Assembly: GCA_949126835.1 (NCBI GenBank) | Contig: OX421507.1 | Coordinates: forward strand, 8,150,121-8,214,120 | DNA: 64,000 bases | Direction: 5' to 3' | From: Anisus vortex | Taxonomy: Eukaryota > Mollusca > Gastropoda > Planorbidae | In this document: one piece after another, positions 38,101 through 53,100 of the stretch | Numbering within the stretch: the first letter of the stretch is position 1 | Layout: each line of letters starts with the position of its first letter | Position numbers and translations under genes: made by a program | The notes under the pieces: model-generated | What the model was told of the DNA's origin: nothing | Database searches by the model: none | The model's input: the letters and a program-made list of their open reading frames with translations, nothing else

Positions 38101-41100
38101 GGCCTTGCTTTTTTTTGCATTATTCTAATACTCTGTCATCAGTTATGATTGTAACAGTGGGTAATAACAAAACCCCTTTCAGGTAGCATCATTTATTCAC
38201 TAGCTTTTTACAACTTAATATAACTATAGTAGCATTTATAACTAATGGATTGTCACCCTTTGCTGTTTGCTCTTTGCTGTTCCTGGGTCCAGTACCAACT
38301 AACTCCAGTAGAGATGAAGGGCAAGGTAAATATATCGACCACCGCTCATTTTCATTTTCACTGGTTAACATTTTTCTCTCACACTATTTTTCTTTCCTCT
38401 TACCATTGATAAACCAGATTTAATACATGCTGACACAACCTGTGCTATTTCATGTTTAAAAAAACTTGCATGTTCTGCCATTTCTAAGTAAAAATTGACA
38501 TATCCTCACATAGATGTCCTGTCTTTTCATAACACAAAACCTACATTTTTATCAATTTCTTAGTTTCTATTACACCGACAATAAGTTGAAACAATTCCCC
38601 CCCCCCCCCCCCACAATTCTGATATTGTTGCCAACTGGCATTGTTTAAATTTTTTTTTTCATGATGATTTCATGGTGTTTATACAATGAAAATTAAAAAC
38701 ATTAGTTTCCCACTTTTAAATCTTATTCTTTACATTTAATTGTATGATAGTTTGTACAAACTTAACTGATTCATATTTGCTGGAAGGACTAAAATTAACT
38801 TTTTGTTTAAGAGAGATTTTCTTTGTGATAATCACATTAATTCTAATTAGTCTTTTAATGACAATGAACATAGCACCACCTAGTTTATTTCTAAAGGCAA
38901 TAACCTGATCATAACATTTCATCCTCTGCTACATATTTAATCATTCTTTTTTTTTTATATTATTGTTGTTTTTCTTATGCTACAAAGTAAAAACTTTTAT
39001 CAATTGTGGCCCCCACCCTTTTCCTAATAAATGTCATTTTCATCTATCGTAACTATAGCACTTTGACAAAATACTAAATCTATTCATTTTGACTTTTAAC
39101 TAAATATACTGCCTGGTAAAAAAACAAGTTTAATTTAGTAACATTATTTCATGTTTGATAAATAATATACAAAGTATGGAAAGTTTATTAATACCTTTTT
39201 TGTTTAATAATATCTGACAATTTTAAGCCTTACTAACGGAGTCCATGTCAGAGAGATTGAGGTCCTCTGAGAATAGATCTGGTAATGTTATGTGTACACA
39301 GTGGTACTCCAATATATGTCCATGCTGATAATTGTCTTTTTTTTAAAACATCCAGTTTGCTATAAAAAAAATATATTTCCTCACATCTATCTCATAAGTC
39401 CATATTTGGCCCACCTCTCAATCTGGCCATGCTTCAATGTGCATGCATCAAATGATGTTTACTGATATATTTATCTCTAAGATTATGGAGTTTGTACAAT
39501 TTATCTCTGTAAATGAAAGTATTTACCACTCTAATATGGAACTAAAGTGTATAATTTATCTGTGTAAATGAAAGTATTTACCACTCTAATATGGAACTAA
39601 AGTGTATAATTTATCTCTGTAAATGAAAGTATTTACCACTCTAATATGGAACTAAAGTGTATAATTTATCTCTGTAAATGAAAGTATTTACCACTCTAAT
39701 ATGGAACTAAAGTGTATAATTTATCTCTGTAAATGAAAGTATTTACCACTCTAATATGGAACTAAAGATTTTGTTTTAGTTCATTTTTTTGTAATTAATT
39801 GCTTCAATTTTTGGGGGAAGGAAGATGAGGGTGTATTTAGGGGATTGAGTTCCTTGCTTATTGTTGAAAAAAAATTGCTCAAGTGTATTAAGTAATACAA
39901 TTTTTAATAACCAGGCCCCTCCCCCCTCATTTCAAAATAAATTTTTTTAAACAACTATAAACAAAAACCTGTACTAGATACATGAAAATTTTGGTTTACT
40001 GCTGCAATGATTTCTGAGACTAACTTTTTCAATGAATTTTGTGTGTGTTAAGGAATGGATTTATGAAATTCTGTACTTGAATAGGTTAAACCATTTTTTA
40101 GTTAATTTCTTTTTCGGAAATCTATTCTGATATTCATATTATTGGAGTTCCACTATATTTTGTTGTTAGTTTAGCATTTTTTTTTTAAATAAATATTTTG
40201 ATATTTGGTTTAGAATAATAGAAATTCACCCAGAAAACACTTCTTTAATATTTTCTTTACTTCAATTACAAGTATAATATTGAAGATAAATCTTTCATAA
40301 AAATAAAAAAAAAGCAAAACACAACTAATTAGGATTGATAGGTTAAGTTGGATAAACATGTTATAAAATGAAATAATAATTTCAATTTTTAATGAAGAAT
40401 TGTAAAAACTTGATAGAAAATGTGCTTGTTAAACTTTTATTTTATCCTTCACCTTCTATGTGTGTTGATAAAATTGTATTTGAAAGACTAATCATTTCCC
40501 ATTGTTTATTGATTGGTTTTATTTAAAAGCATGGCAGTCTTTCTATTTTATCCATTATGTTACAGGTGTGCTCTTTCCATGCAGAAGATTATAATAGCGT
40601 CTAACGGCTATCCGTTGTTTCAGTTTAGATTGTGTCCACTGGTCCTTAACCTCTCTTCTTATTATCTTAAATGTTGCTCTGTTTTTTCAATAGCCAAACA
40701 CAATAGTTAATTTCATGTTTTCATTTATATTTTGAAAAAAAACATTAGACATTCAGCATGATTTAATATACCTAATATATTTGTTTTATTACTTTGCATG
40801 GTTGCTTATGTTTTTATTGTAACTGCTAACTGCTCTCTAAAACATTAGTTAACAAGGGTATGGCTCTCTCACCTCCCTTTCTGCTCCCTTTGTTGAATGT
40901 CTTTGTGGTGGTTCATTATTGTCTTCACTGCCAGCATAACAATAGTACTGGCTAATATCACTCCAAACATCAGGGTGTGGCCTGCAAATGGCCAAATTAC
41001 ATGGACGCTCAAAGAATGTAAAAAACAAAGTACTAAATCTAGATCACATTAGTGTGAGACAATGAGATAGACCTATAACTACATTTTGCCTTTAAACGAA

Positions 41101-44100
41101 TATTTTGGTGATATTTGAACCTGATTTTAGATAAAAGAATGAATCTAGATTGCACCATATTATAATACTTGAAAATTGTGTGAAAATGTATATCTTTCTT
41201 ATATAAGTTACAGGCTAGTTACTAGTATGAAGTCAGTCATATTCCTGAAGGTCCTTAATTGGACATAGGGCCGCAACTTTGTTTAGTCATTTTTTTTGGT
41301 CCATAGACATCCTCTCTGGTCACTTTATCCAAGCTTTTTAAAGATTCTTTGTCCAATGATCTTCTCCGGGTTGGTGTTTGCCCGGCCTTTTTTTGTGTGT
41401 GGTTCCTTGGTGGGGTTCCATTTTAGTGCCAGTCAAGCGATGTTGCCTGGTCCTTTTCTTTCCATGAATCCATTTCTACAACAATACTTGTTGACCGAAT
41501 AAACTGTGCAATGAATATAGAGCATTATACAAATGTACAAATAGTAGAACACGTATGTAACAATATACGTGTGAAGTTCTAACTTAGTATATGTAGATCT
41601 AGATACCAAATGAATGGCTTTAATTGATTGGTAGCATACATATGCTGAATGTAATCAGTTTGCTTACAATTTTGGTTTGTTTCTTTTGAAATGTGTTGCC
41701 TTGACATTTTTCTTGACTCCTTTTGTAGACATTTTTCATTTAACACAAAAGCTTCAACTAACAGTATACATTTAGATTTATACATATATAAATATATATA
41801 GAGAGAGTAATAATTTTACCATATACATGAATATGCTGTTATTAATTTGTATGCATTATGTATATGTATATATGCTGATGTTTACTTCTATAACTGATAC
41901 ATGGGTGTGTACTTTTGTGTGTGTGTGTGTTAGATACTTATTTATAGGTGTATACTCATATATTTGTTAAACATATTATAGAACATGTGTTTACTGATGT
42001 GTATGTGTAGAAAAGTATTTTTCTATATAGATGCTTTATGACAGCAGTTCCCTAACTATGCTTTATAGAAACTATTAAGTCTCTCTATAGAAATCCCTAT
42101 ATTTCTTAACTCTTTCCCTATCCTTGTGCATCCCACTGATCTAAAATGTCTATAAGATCCACATTCTGTGTGTCAGTGGCTCAGGTGCAGTCCACAAACT
42201 TGATGGCTTTGGTGAGGAATGAGTTAAAGGATTTGCATAGGCCTAGTTATAGCCTGAATGACAAAATAATCAGTGTGGGGAAAGAGCTTTAATGGGCTAA
42301 ACTGAGTGAGAAAACTAACTTGGTAATTAATGAGTTAAGGGCTATACAATGGGGGTAAATAATTTTTGTGATTTTATGCAAAGTTTCTTTTCTTTTTTTG
42401 CACCAAGGACTATGATATATACTTGTTAAAAAGCTTTACCAAAATTCATTCTTGTGAACCCTTGCCAAAATAGTATTTAATTTCAAAACCCGACACTGTC
42501 ATCTGTGCCCTGGGATAGCTAACCCTTTGTATTAAAAAAAAAGTTTATTAAGGAACTAATTAAGTTTTATTTTTAAGGGAACAGCTTTAATAACTTTATC
42601 ATTAGAAAAACTTGAGGCTGTTGCTGCAGTTCTTTTTGTTGTTACCCTTTGACTAACTGTCTATTACTGTAACCCAGGCATCGCTATGGAGATTGTGGAT
42701 CATTGTGCCCTGAGCAACGGAGGCTGCTCACACAAATGCAATCATACCTCAGATGGTCCGGTGTGTTCTTGCAGACAAGGCTACATGCTTCAGGCTGATG
42801 GGAAAACTTGTGAAGGTAGGATGCTCTTTACATCTTCACTAAGCAAGGGCACGGTGGCCGAGCGGAAGCGCATTCGGCTGACATACCAAGGTTCTGGGTT
42901 TGAATCCTGGTGAAGGCTAGGATTAGTACCCAGGACCGGAGGGTGTCCCTGAGTATACCCAGCTTTGTCAGGTAAAGTAAGTCAGCTGGGCATTGTGCTA
43001 GCTATACAATCCCCTAGTATGTGATGGCCACAGAAACTGATGAACGCAGCTTCACTCGTGCTGTGATTAATTAGGTCAGATGGGTACTTACTTACTTCAC
43101 TAAGCATAGATGTTTAAAGTTTTTTGTGTGTGTTTATTGAGCATTTTAACTGTAGTGGTTTAATAAATGTTTAATGAAATATTATGAATGCATATTAATG
43201 CTTTAGACAGAATACTTCAATTTTTTTTTTTCCAATGCAATAATTTAGCTGAAACTTTTTTTTACTATTAAGTGTTATGTTATATAAATATAATTAACTA
43301 ACAATATATTTCATTATCTCAACACTTTAGTAATGGCAAGTTATATCATAAGGTTCATTTTATACATGCCTGATACAAAACAAACAGCCAATAACTTGTG
43401 TAACAAGTCTACTTCTCATATTTCAGATATCAATGAATGCTCTGGAACATCCCACTGCTGCTCACAAATCTGCAACAACAACCCAGGTGGCTACACCTGC
43501 GGATGCACACCTGGGTTTGTGCTGAAAGACAGGTGTCAATGTGAAGGTAAGAAAAGAGTGAATTGAAAGTGAAACAATAATGGGGTAATGAAATAAAAGA
43601 ATCCCCACCCCACCACCCACTGTAATTATAACACACTGTAATAGTTTACTTGTTTTGTTTTTTTTAAATATTGTGATGCGTTTCTGCCTGGTGCATCTTC
43701 AGACATCAACGAGTGCCAAGAGGGTAATGTCGATTGCGAGCAGCTCTGTGTAAACTCCGTGGGCTCTTACAGCTGCGCCTGCAACCCAGGCTTCATAGCT
43801 AAAGGAAAGACCTGCATACGTAAGTCCTCTGCCCTGCCGCCCATCACTGTCTGGTGGTTAGATTCAACTAGACTTCATTGTAACCGAAGCATAACGTTTC
43901 AACAGCTATTACAAATATCTCTTTTTTACTTATTATCTAAGTTGTGTATATAGACATGTATTCAACCTTCAATCAAATATCTAGGTCAATTTAGGCAATA
44001 GGTGTGTGTAGTAATTTTAAGATGTGGGATTTTTGAACAACTTTGTAAAAATAAATCTATTACAAAGATTTGATTACAGCACTTTAAATAAAACAATACA

Positions 44101-47100
44101 CTTTTAAAATAAATAAATAATATTTTTTTAGTAAAATTGTAGATTTTAACTCTCAATCTTGGAGCTAAACCTGGAACTGATTTAAATCAATAGATTGTCA
44201 TATAAAAAAAAAAAATTACCTTAAAACTATAAGGTTCAAAGTTCAATTATAATTTAGATACACCTTGGCCAGAGACTTTTTGCATTTTCATTGTGAATTT
44301 TTTTTTTTTTCAATAAGTAAAGACTGTAAGCCTAATTTGTTAACTGAAAATTTATCTTTGGCTTGTTCCTTTCTGGTTTTTTTTTCTCATAGAAAAAAAA
44401 GTGAAGTTTAAAATGCTTTGTATCAGGTGTAGAAATGATTAAATAAAATTTCAGATAATTAAAACAAAAGCCACAAAAAAAATCTACTTGCTCATATATG
44501 ACAAATGGAACTTGTGTTATAATAATAATCAACATTATTATTTCTAAAAGATGCCTTTTTTTTGTGTATATAATCCTTTTAATATACATACTTTGAATGA
44601 ATACATTTTACCAAATGCCAATAAACCAACAAATAAAAAAAGTGATGAATAAAAGAAGCTGTCCAATCCAATGTATAATGTTTGCCTTCTTTAATAGATG
44701 TTAACTTTTGTTTAACCAGTTTCACTTAAAAAAATTGTGTTCTTGTTCCTTTATTGGCCCAGTTATCATTTTTAGTTTGCCCTTAGCAATTTATATGTAG
44801 GCCTATTTATTGTTTGAGTTTTTTTTTAGAATGAAAACTATTGGAACTTAATTTTTTTTTTTCCATACTTGCTAAATGTATATAGATCTATATAAATTTG
44901 TGTGTCTGATTTAACAAAAAAGGTTAATATGGCAATATAATAATAGGATTTAAGAGTTTTAATTTGGCCTGCTATAGTGCAGATACACACACACGAAAAG
45001 GATTTATTAGTGATTATAAAAAAAAGCATTTTTAACTCTATTTTTTGTTTAATCAGACAGTTAGAATATGAATTTAAAAAAAAATTTATACAATGAACAA
45101 AAATTGTGTCCTGGGATTGCTGTTAGAACTTTCATTGTTTTCTTGTATATTTTTTCTGAAAGATTTTATTAGCTACTGTTTTTTTCATGTTGGTAGTATC
45201 AAACTCTCAAATTGTGAAGTAGACTAGGGTATGTGCGTCAACATTTCTAGCACTGTTATATAAGCTGCTCATTACACATACAATGTATGTTTTTTGTTTT
45301 CCTCAAAGCATATTTCAATAAAAACTGGTACCATTACATTGAATCGGATCATTGTTTTTCATTTCCTATCAGTAGTAGGTCAATGGGCGTAGATACTCTT
45401 GCACATCCCATAATTTGAGAGCTTGATTTTGAGATTTGTGTTGTTGCTGTTTTATTTTTAATTCATTCTCTTGTTACATGGTTTCCCCATGTTGTTGTTT
45501 GATGTACAGCCACTGAATCTCGTATCATTGACCCCGGCCCACAAAGAGGAGATCTGCCCAGGATAAGGTTTCAGAGTACCCCTAAGCCCGTCATAACTGT
45601 AGAGTCTGATTTTGATGAGAATCTTCTTTCTCAGGAGCTTGCTGACCATCAAAACATCATTCGTTAGTATTTTGTTTATTGCATACAAAACTTCCATTTA
45701 CTAACACTTTTAACAAGGACACTAAAAATCTATCTGCTGCAAGAATTCTGATTTTCAACTTAATTTCTAGTTTTAAAAAAATAATTAAAAACATTGGATA
45801 GATCTAGTAACATTTCTAAATTGATAAATACATTTTTCATAATAACTCGACTATAAAATTTCTAGTTCACTCTAAGAATATTCCACTTTCAAAAGGTCCA
45901 TGGGAAAAGATTTTTACAGAAAAATAATTTTTAAGTCACAATTTATCAACTTAAAATGTATCAGCGTACTTAGAACTTTTTGAAGGTTTAGCTAAAGATG
46001 AGCATATAAATAAAGACATATTCCTGAAGATAGTTGGGATGATTCCTTTTTGTATTTTTTCTTTTTTTCAAAAAGGTGACTTCCCAGTTTTTTTGGACTA
46101 CTCAAATGTTAAAAGTTTACTATAGCCTAAATAATGGCTGCTTCTGTCTCAAGAGACAATGAATGCCTAAATACTCTCTTCACAAAAGAAAACTTTAAAA
46201 AAAGCAATTTTTTGGTTGACTTTATGTAGGCCTACTATTTAAGCACTCAACAATTAAAGTCCCCCTGAATTCTAACCACACTTACCATTTATGCGTTGAT
46301 GAGTGATGTTCTCTTTGAAGTGTTTAGATAGAGATGATGTATGACTCCTCTCCTATATTGCTTCTTTCTAAAAAAAAAAGCTTTTTAGTTCTTGTGCATG
46401 CTTTATAACATGTTTATATTTACCAGCAAGTTGAATGTGCATCAAAGTTTAACTATTAGGACTTCTATTTGTTGTTTTTTTTTACTCTGTATTCTGTTTT
46501 GCACTCAACATGGTTAGAATCTTTGGTCGTTCACTCTAATTAATTTTTCTTTCTCTCTTGTTTTGAATTGTCTCCCTTTCAACCAATAAGGAAATCAAGA
46601 AGGTAAGTAAAAGAGTTGAGAAATGTTCTTAAAATACTTTTTTTTTGTTTTTTGCTTAACGGGCTTGTAAAATGACCTTTGATTTTACGGATGGGAGTAA
46701 ACAAGTTAGTATCATTACTTATTAATTAGTTAAGTTGGAGGCTCGTCAAGTATTGTTGCAATTGAACAAATCCAGCACTTGTACGTGACACTTCCCCCCC
46801 CCCCCCTCCCTGTGAAATTCCCCTTTGGATCATTAACGAGGTGGCCTTGCTCGTGTACCTGCACTGTCACCTGGTATCACAAATACCAGACTATCAGCCT
46901 GGACATTGAAGCACCCGACGGCAAGACCTGATTGTCGCAGACATCCCTTTTGCCCCCATTGAGTCTCAATGATGCGCAATAAGGGATGTCCCCTATGCAT
47001 TAGCCCATGGGTGGATCCTTAAAGGGAGAGAATCGGTGGCTTACAAGCTTCTCCAGCTTTTAGGCTCAAGGGTTCAGAAATGCCCCCCTCCCCCACCATA

Positions 47101-50100
47101 CATGTCTACCAAAGAATGGGCACTAATAAGCATGAGTTTGATTTTGCATTTATTACAAACTATTATGTATTCTGAAAAACAAAACTTAAATAGTCTTACT
47201 GCAAAACTTTTAAACATTATGTCCCCATTTATTTAATAACTCATTCAGGACAGGGCTTGACTTGGGCTGCTTAAATGAGCTTTTTTAAATTTTAGGCTGC
47301 AGTATTATTGGCTTAAACATTGTAGGAATGCCTTTTTTTTTACATGTTAATCAATATAAATATATTATATATGCATATTAGTATTTTTATATTTACACTT
47401 TAAAAAAAATCTTTTTTTTTTCTAACTTTCACCGCAATATTTTGTCTAAGCATGTAATTTTTTTTTTTTTGTGAAATCGCACAATATACTGAAACAGGAC
47501 ATTTATTAGTAATTTACCCTTGAATATGCACGCCATGCAGGAGTTTTGGGCCTAGTGGACGTATAAATCTTCTATCTAGAAGGAACGTCTGTAAAACTTA
47601 CAATTCAATTTCAATCAAAAATAAAAATTCCTGTTCATGAATTACTTCCCCTGGCATGTCTCTATGTAAACTTGATATTTTATTTGTGAATATTTTGATT
47701 TTGATTTTTTTAAACACTTGAATGTAACGTTTTCTTTTTCATTTATTACTTTCAGCTCCACAACCAGAGAGAATGAAAGGTTGATTTTTTTTTGTTTTTA
47801 TAAATATATATAGTTTTTTTGTTTTTTTTTCAAAACTATTATTTTTTTTTTGGGGGGTAAATGTCATTTTCTTGGGCCCAGACATTCAATAGCTTATAGC
47901 ACTGTATAAATTTGGTCATCTATTGCGGCTACCACACTATCTCCTTGCCATAGGTCGACCTACTCGGACAATCAAACACTCTCTATTGGTATTCTTGATC
48001 TCTGTGTCATAATTGAGCTCCAATCATGGCACTCCCTACCCATATGTAAAGGTTTTCTATCTTTACATCTGTACATACCAGGGCTATTTTTCAAGGTGAA
48101 CCATATCACTGTGAAGCACATAATATTGTTGTAGGACTTAAGAGCTGGTTGTATAGCTGGACAACCACAACCTATGTTGAAGTGCATGAAAATGGCTCGT
48201 AACATTAAGATAAACACTCTGAGCATTCTTTTTTTATTGTTAGCATTATGCATTGCATGTAATTATACTAATAAAGTACACATTTAATCCTTTGGATCGT
48301 TCTTGTATAACCTGATAACACTTTGATTATATGACAATGTCTGTACTTTTTCCTAAAAAAATGTTATTTTCTACCTGTGGCAGGATGCATTCCTGGAACC
48401 TTTGGACCAGACTGTCTGTACACTTGTAAGAACTGTATGAATGGGGCCAGGTGCAACTCCCAGCAGGACGCTTGCCATTGTCGACCAGGGTATAGAGGAA
48501 CACTGTGTAACATGACCTGTCCAGAGGTGAGGTTAAAAATATTTCTTTTTTTTACCATCATTGTTCCAATGTCTGGGGCATAGTGGACTAGCATACAAAC
48601 TCTTATTTTTTCATCACATATTTATGCATGTGCTGTAACTTTAACTTTATATGTTAATTTATTGTCAAATTGATCTTACAATAACAATTTTAACAAATTG
48701 CTAAATACAGTTGTTTGTCCTGATAAATAGACCTTGTTAAATAGTAATAGTTGCTTTAGATATGAGGTGTATATTTTTTTTTCTTTACCATAAGAACTGA
48801 CCAAAAGTTTAATTACAAACGAACGTTTTGTTCTCAGGGCACCTTCGGCAATGATTGCAACAGCCTGTGCCGCTGCCAGAACGGCGGCCTGTGCAATTAT
48901 GTCACCGGGGAGTGCAGGTGCCCAGCAGGAATCGAAGGAGAATTCTGTGAGCAGGGATGCCCACCCGGTTTCTTTGGTGATAAATGTGAAAAAGTACTTT
49001 GTTGTTTATATTCTTGATATGTTTGTGCTGGAATTTTAGGAATTTTAATGTTTAGTTTAAAGTTTTAGTGTTGACATTGTCGGAATGAGTATTTGTAAAA
49101 TGCTTTGTTAAATCATTAAAATAGGAGATTTTTCTTATATCTTTTTTTATAGAAGCTTCTATTGCTCTTAAATCACTATACGCTTTTTGTTTTTTTTCAC
49201 ATTTAATTAAGCATTAGTTTACTCTCTTCTTTACTAAATGAAATGTTTTATCATATTATCTTTTCGGTCATTGTGTTTTGAAAAAGCAGTTTGGCTTTAT
49301 ATTTTTTTAAAATCCAGTTCCAGTTGATAGAATGTTATTTTTATTTAACTCATTTGCTTGTAACCTATATTCCAGTAACACCCCTCAAAGTACTAACCAA
49401 AGGGGAGGAACCCCTCATTAAATTTAGTAAATTATTTTATAATATTTTTTTAATGACTAAATATTACCCAAAATTAAAAAGTAGATATGTTAAAGAAACA
49501 GACTATAGACCTACTTTTTAAAAGTCGTGCTGGCAGAAAGAACACCCCCACAGAACGCAAGTTGAAAAATCAATAAACGATGAAGGGTTAGTCACACACA
49601 TCGCTGCCGCTTTTGGGCACATTAGTTCGGAGGGGGCATGCTGCATTCAGTCGCAATAGTAACGAATGTGTTAATATGCATTCAGAATTTCAAAAAAATG
49701 TTGAAAAGTGTGCACTTTTTCAAAAGCAAAGCAACAACAGACCTTGAAAATTCATTTTGAATTTTTTTAATGTCTGTTTGCTGACAACAGGTAGCTTAGA
49801 GTGAAATAATCAATTAAAATTGCAAGAATAGTGTCAAACCATGGGTAACATAGGACGCTATAGTTGTCTATATATAGAAGTAGTGCCCCTCGGACATATT
49901 GTGCACATTCTGCATTTTAAAAAATTCAAACAGTTCTATCTCTGGTTCACACTTTTTTTTCAATGGTTCACACATTTTATATGAAACTATTTATTTAGCA
50001 AAAATGTCGAGACATAAAAAAAAATAGACAACAAGAGTTGTTTCCCTTTTCTCAGATCTGCCCACAGCAATGTCCTGGTGGCTACTGTAACAGAAAGTAC

Positions 50101-53100
50101 GGCTTCTGCAACTGCAGGCCTGGTAGGTTTGGACCATCCTGTAACCAGCCTTGCCCTTCATTTACCTATGGTGTGAACTGTATGGAGCAATGTGACTGTA
50201 ACACAGAGAACTCTGAAGGCTGCGACCCAGTGGTAGGAATTTCACTATCTGTATAAAGTCATTTAGACCTTTACTTTAATTCATGACTTATAATTTCTTA
50301 AGTAATGACTTTAACTTTTTCCCAGTGAAATTCAAAAGTATATGAAAATTGTTATATTGTACATTATCACTGTCGATAGGATATTATTTTCATGCACATT
50401 GTTTTTAGTGTTATATTTCTAGTTAAAGATTTATACTTGCACACTCGACCCTCACAAATTGGTTTTCTTTTTCAATAATTTTAAAGTGTTTTGATAACCC
50501 CAATCCTCTTATTCTGGCACTTTTAATGTTTTTGAATTTTGAGAATATATGGCAACATCGAACATCTTCCCAAGATCTCACCCCTTAACCAGTGATTGGT
50601 TATCAGCTTTTAGAAAAACGAACACTAAAATGTGACTGTTTAGATGATTAGGGCCTGAGTATCAAATCTGAGTATTTGGATGTTCTACTTTCCAAAACCG
50701 GGTATGAAATGAGTAGTAATAATAATAATAATAATATTCGTATAGTGCGGCCAACAAACATAATGTAAGCTCAGAGCGCGTTTAACATACAACTAAGAAT
50801 ACGGATATTACCCTAGGCCAGGTGACAGAGCTAAATTGATGATTAAAAAAGACAAAACAAATAAATGTATTAACTGACCCAATAGTAGGCACAACTTTAT
50901 AGTTTTGCTATCATAATGCAAAACTTATATTGTATCGATAATCTCCCCTTGATCTCTCCCCTCCCCTTCCCCATTACTTGCTCACTTACCACAAGAATTA
51001 GTTTGGGTTTCGGCAAAAATGATCAAATTTGGATTATGTACTAAGTTTTTTATTTATTGTAATGTTTTTTTTTATTTCTCGCTAGTACCTCTTTGTGTTC
51101 ATATTAATTCCTTGTCCATATTGTTTGTCAAGACAAATAAGGCAAACACTTTAGAAAAAATAGGATATTCAGCCAATGCAGATATCCAAGGTGATTTCAA
51201 TTAGGCCCTAATGTTGTTATAATTTAATAGATCAAGAAATAGTTATTGTTACATCCAGACCATAACATGATTGTATCATGATGAAGTTATATATTTAAAA
51301 TGAAAAAAATATCTATAGATAGATGTAATAGATTAAGGAAAAAACAATTGGCTATTTCTTCCTTAATTCTTGTTCTCCACACAGACAGGGGAGTGCTTTT
51401 GTAAGCCAGGCTACACTGGTGACCTCTGCAATTCCCAGTGTGAGAAGGACCGCTACGGCCAGGGCTGCGCTAAGAAATGTGACTGCCCCAACGACACCAA
51501 GTGCAACCACATCACTGGACACTGCCTGAGGGATTGCCCTTCCGGGTGGACGGGGCCCAGATGTGAAGAATGTGAGAATTTTTTTGAGAGCCAGTATAAT
51601 CTAACAATGCTTTATTGTTGTTGTCTTTTTTATTCCTAGTTTTACTTGTCTAGCTGTTCATTTCCTTTGTCTCCTTCTCTTCAGTTTTATATTGAGGTGT
51701 CATTTGTATAGGTCAGCCAGTGTTAAAACATCTTTGTGTTAAAAAAATAAAATAATTGTCAAATAGATAAGGCTTTTTTTTGTTTCGGTAAAAAAATAAT
51801 TATTTTTCAATTCCTAATTCATCTCTTTTTTTAAGTATTAAATGAAATAGTCTTCTATGATTCTAATTAAATGAAATAGTCTTCTATGATTCTAATTAAA
51901 TGAAATAGTCTTCTATGATTCTAATTAAATGAAATAGTCTTCTATGATTCTAATTAAATGAAATAGTCTTCTATGATTCTAATTAAATGAAATAGTCTTC
52001 TATGATTTTAATTAAATGAAATAGTTTTCTATGACTCTAATTAAATGAAATAGTCTTCTATGATTCTAATTAAATGAAATAGTCTTCTATGACTCTAATT
52101 AAATGAAATAGTCTTCTATGATTCTAATTAAATGAAATAGTCTTCTATGATTCTAATTAAATGAAATAGTCTTCTATGATTCTAATTTTAATAGAGATTG
52201 ATTAATCTTAACAGTAGTAAATGCTAATCAGTTGTTTTGTTTGCACTGAGTTGTCAAGACAGCCTTAATGCATTAGAGGTGTTGAACTTCACTTCATGTT
52301 AAAAGAATCTTTCTGTTTCTCTCAGTGTCCCTAACACTCATAATTCTACTTCTTAAATACCAATCTTGCCAATGTAAAAAAAAAAATTCTCTACAACTAT
52401 TTAAGTGGTGGCCAAGTGAAATATATCAAATAAATGGACATGATTCTTTGATCAATCATTAATTTAATGATATAAGAATATTGTCTTTTTTTTTCTGTGT
52501 GGTTAAAATCTTAATTAGTGCTCATTAATGAGGTGAAACCTTGAATATTTGTTTATGTGCATGGGGAATATTGGCAAAATTGCTATTATAGTTTACTGTA
52601 AATTCTCTTTATATTATTTTGCTAATTAATTTTCTTATTGTTGTTACAATTAACCAATTTTTAAGTTTTTTTTTGTATTATCGTGAACTTGGCATAACCT
52701 ATTGTTGTTATAATTAACTTTTTTTTTTATATTGCTGTATTACAGTGAACTAGATATAAACTGTTAGATGTTGTGCCATTAATTTTGTTAAAATAATCCT
52801 CATTCTTATTGTTTTGCATCAAATGTTTTAATCAAGTGGTTTCCAACCGTCAGAATGTATGTCTTTCGCCAACTTCAATACACAACATTAACAGTACATT
52901 TGTAAATAGAAAATAGAATAAAATTGTGCATCTTATTTTGGAAATATTTCTAAGATGAACTGAATGTCAGTTGAAAACCACTAGATTAACCAACCCTAAA
53001 TTTTATTATTTCTTTTTTTTTTAAATTTTAACTGCCTGTTCCCTTGATCCCCCCACTGGCAATGTGTTTTTTTTTTATTGTGACTGACCATCAGCCTGTC

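Noticed and set aside
42847..42920. tRNA gene
   Set aside because: A- and B-box-like motifs are present, but the sequence continues into the shared SINE body and the cloverleaf stems are not kept.
51837..52187. CRISPR-like array (29-bp repeat)
   Set aside because: Repeats are head to tail without spacers; a minisatellite in a eukaryotic intron.
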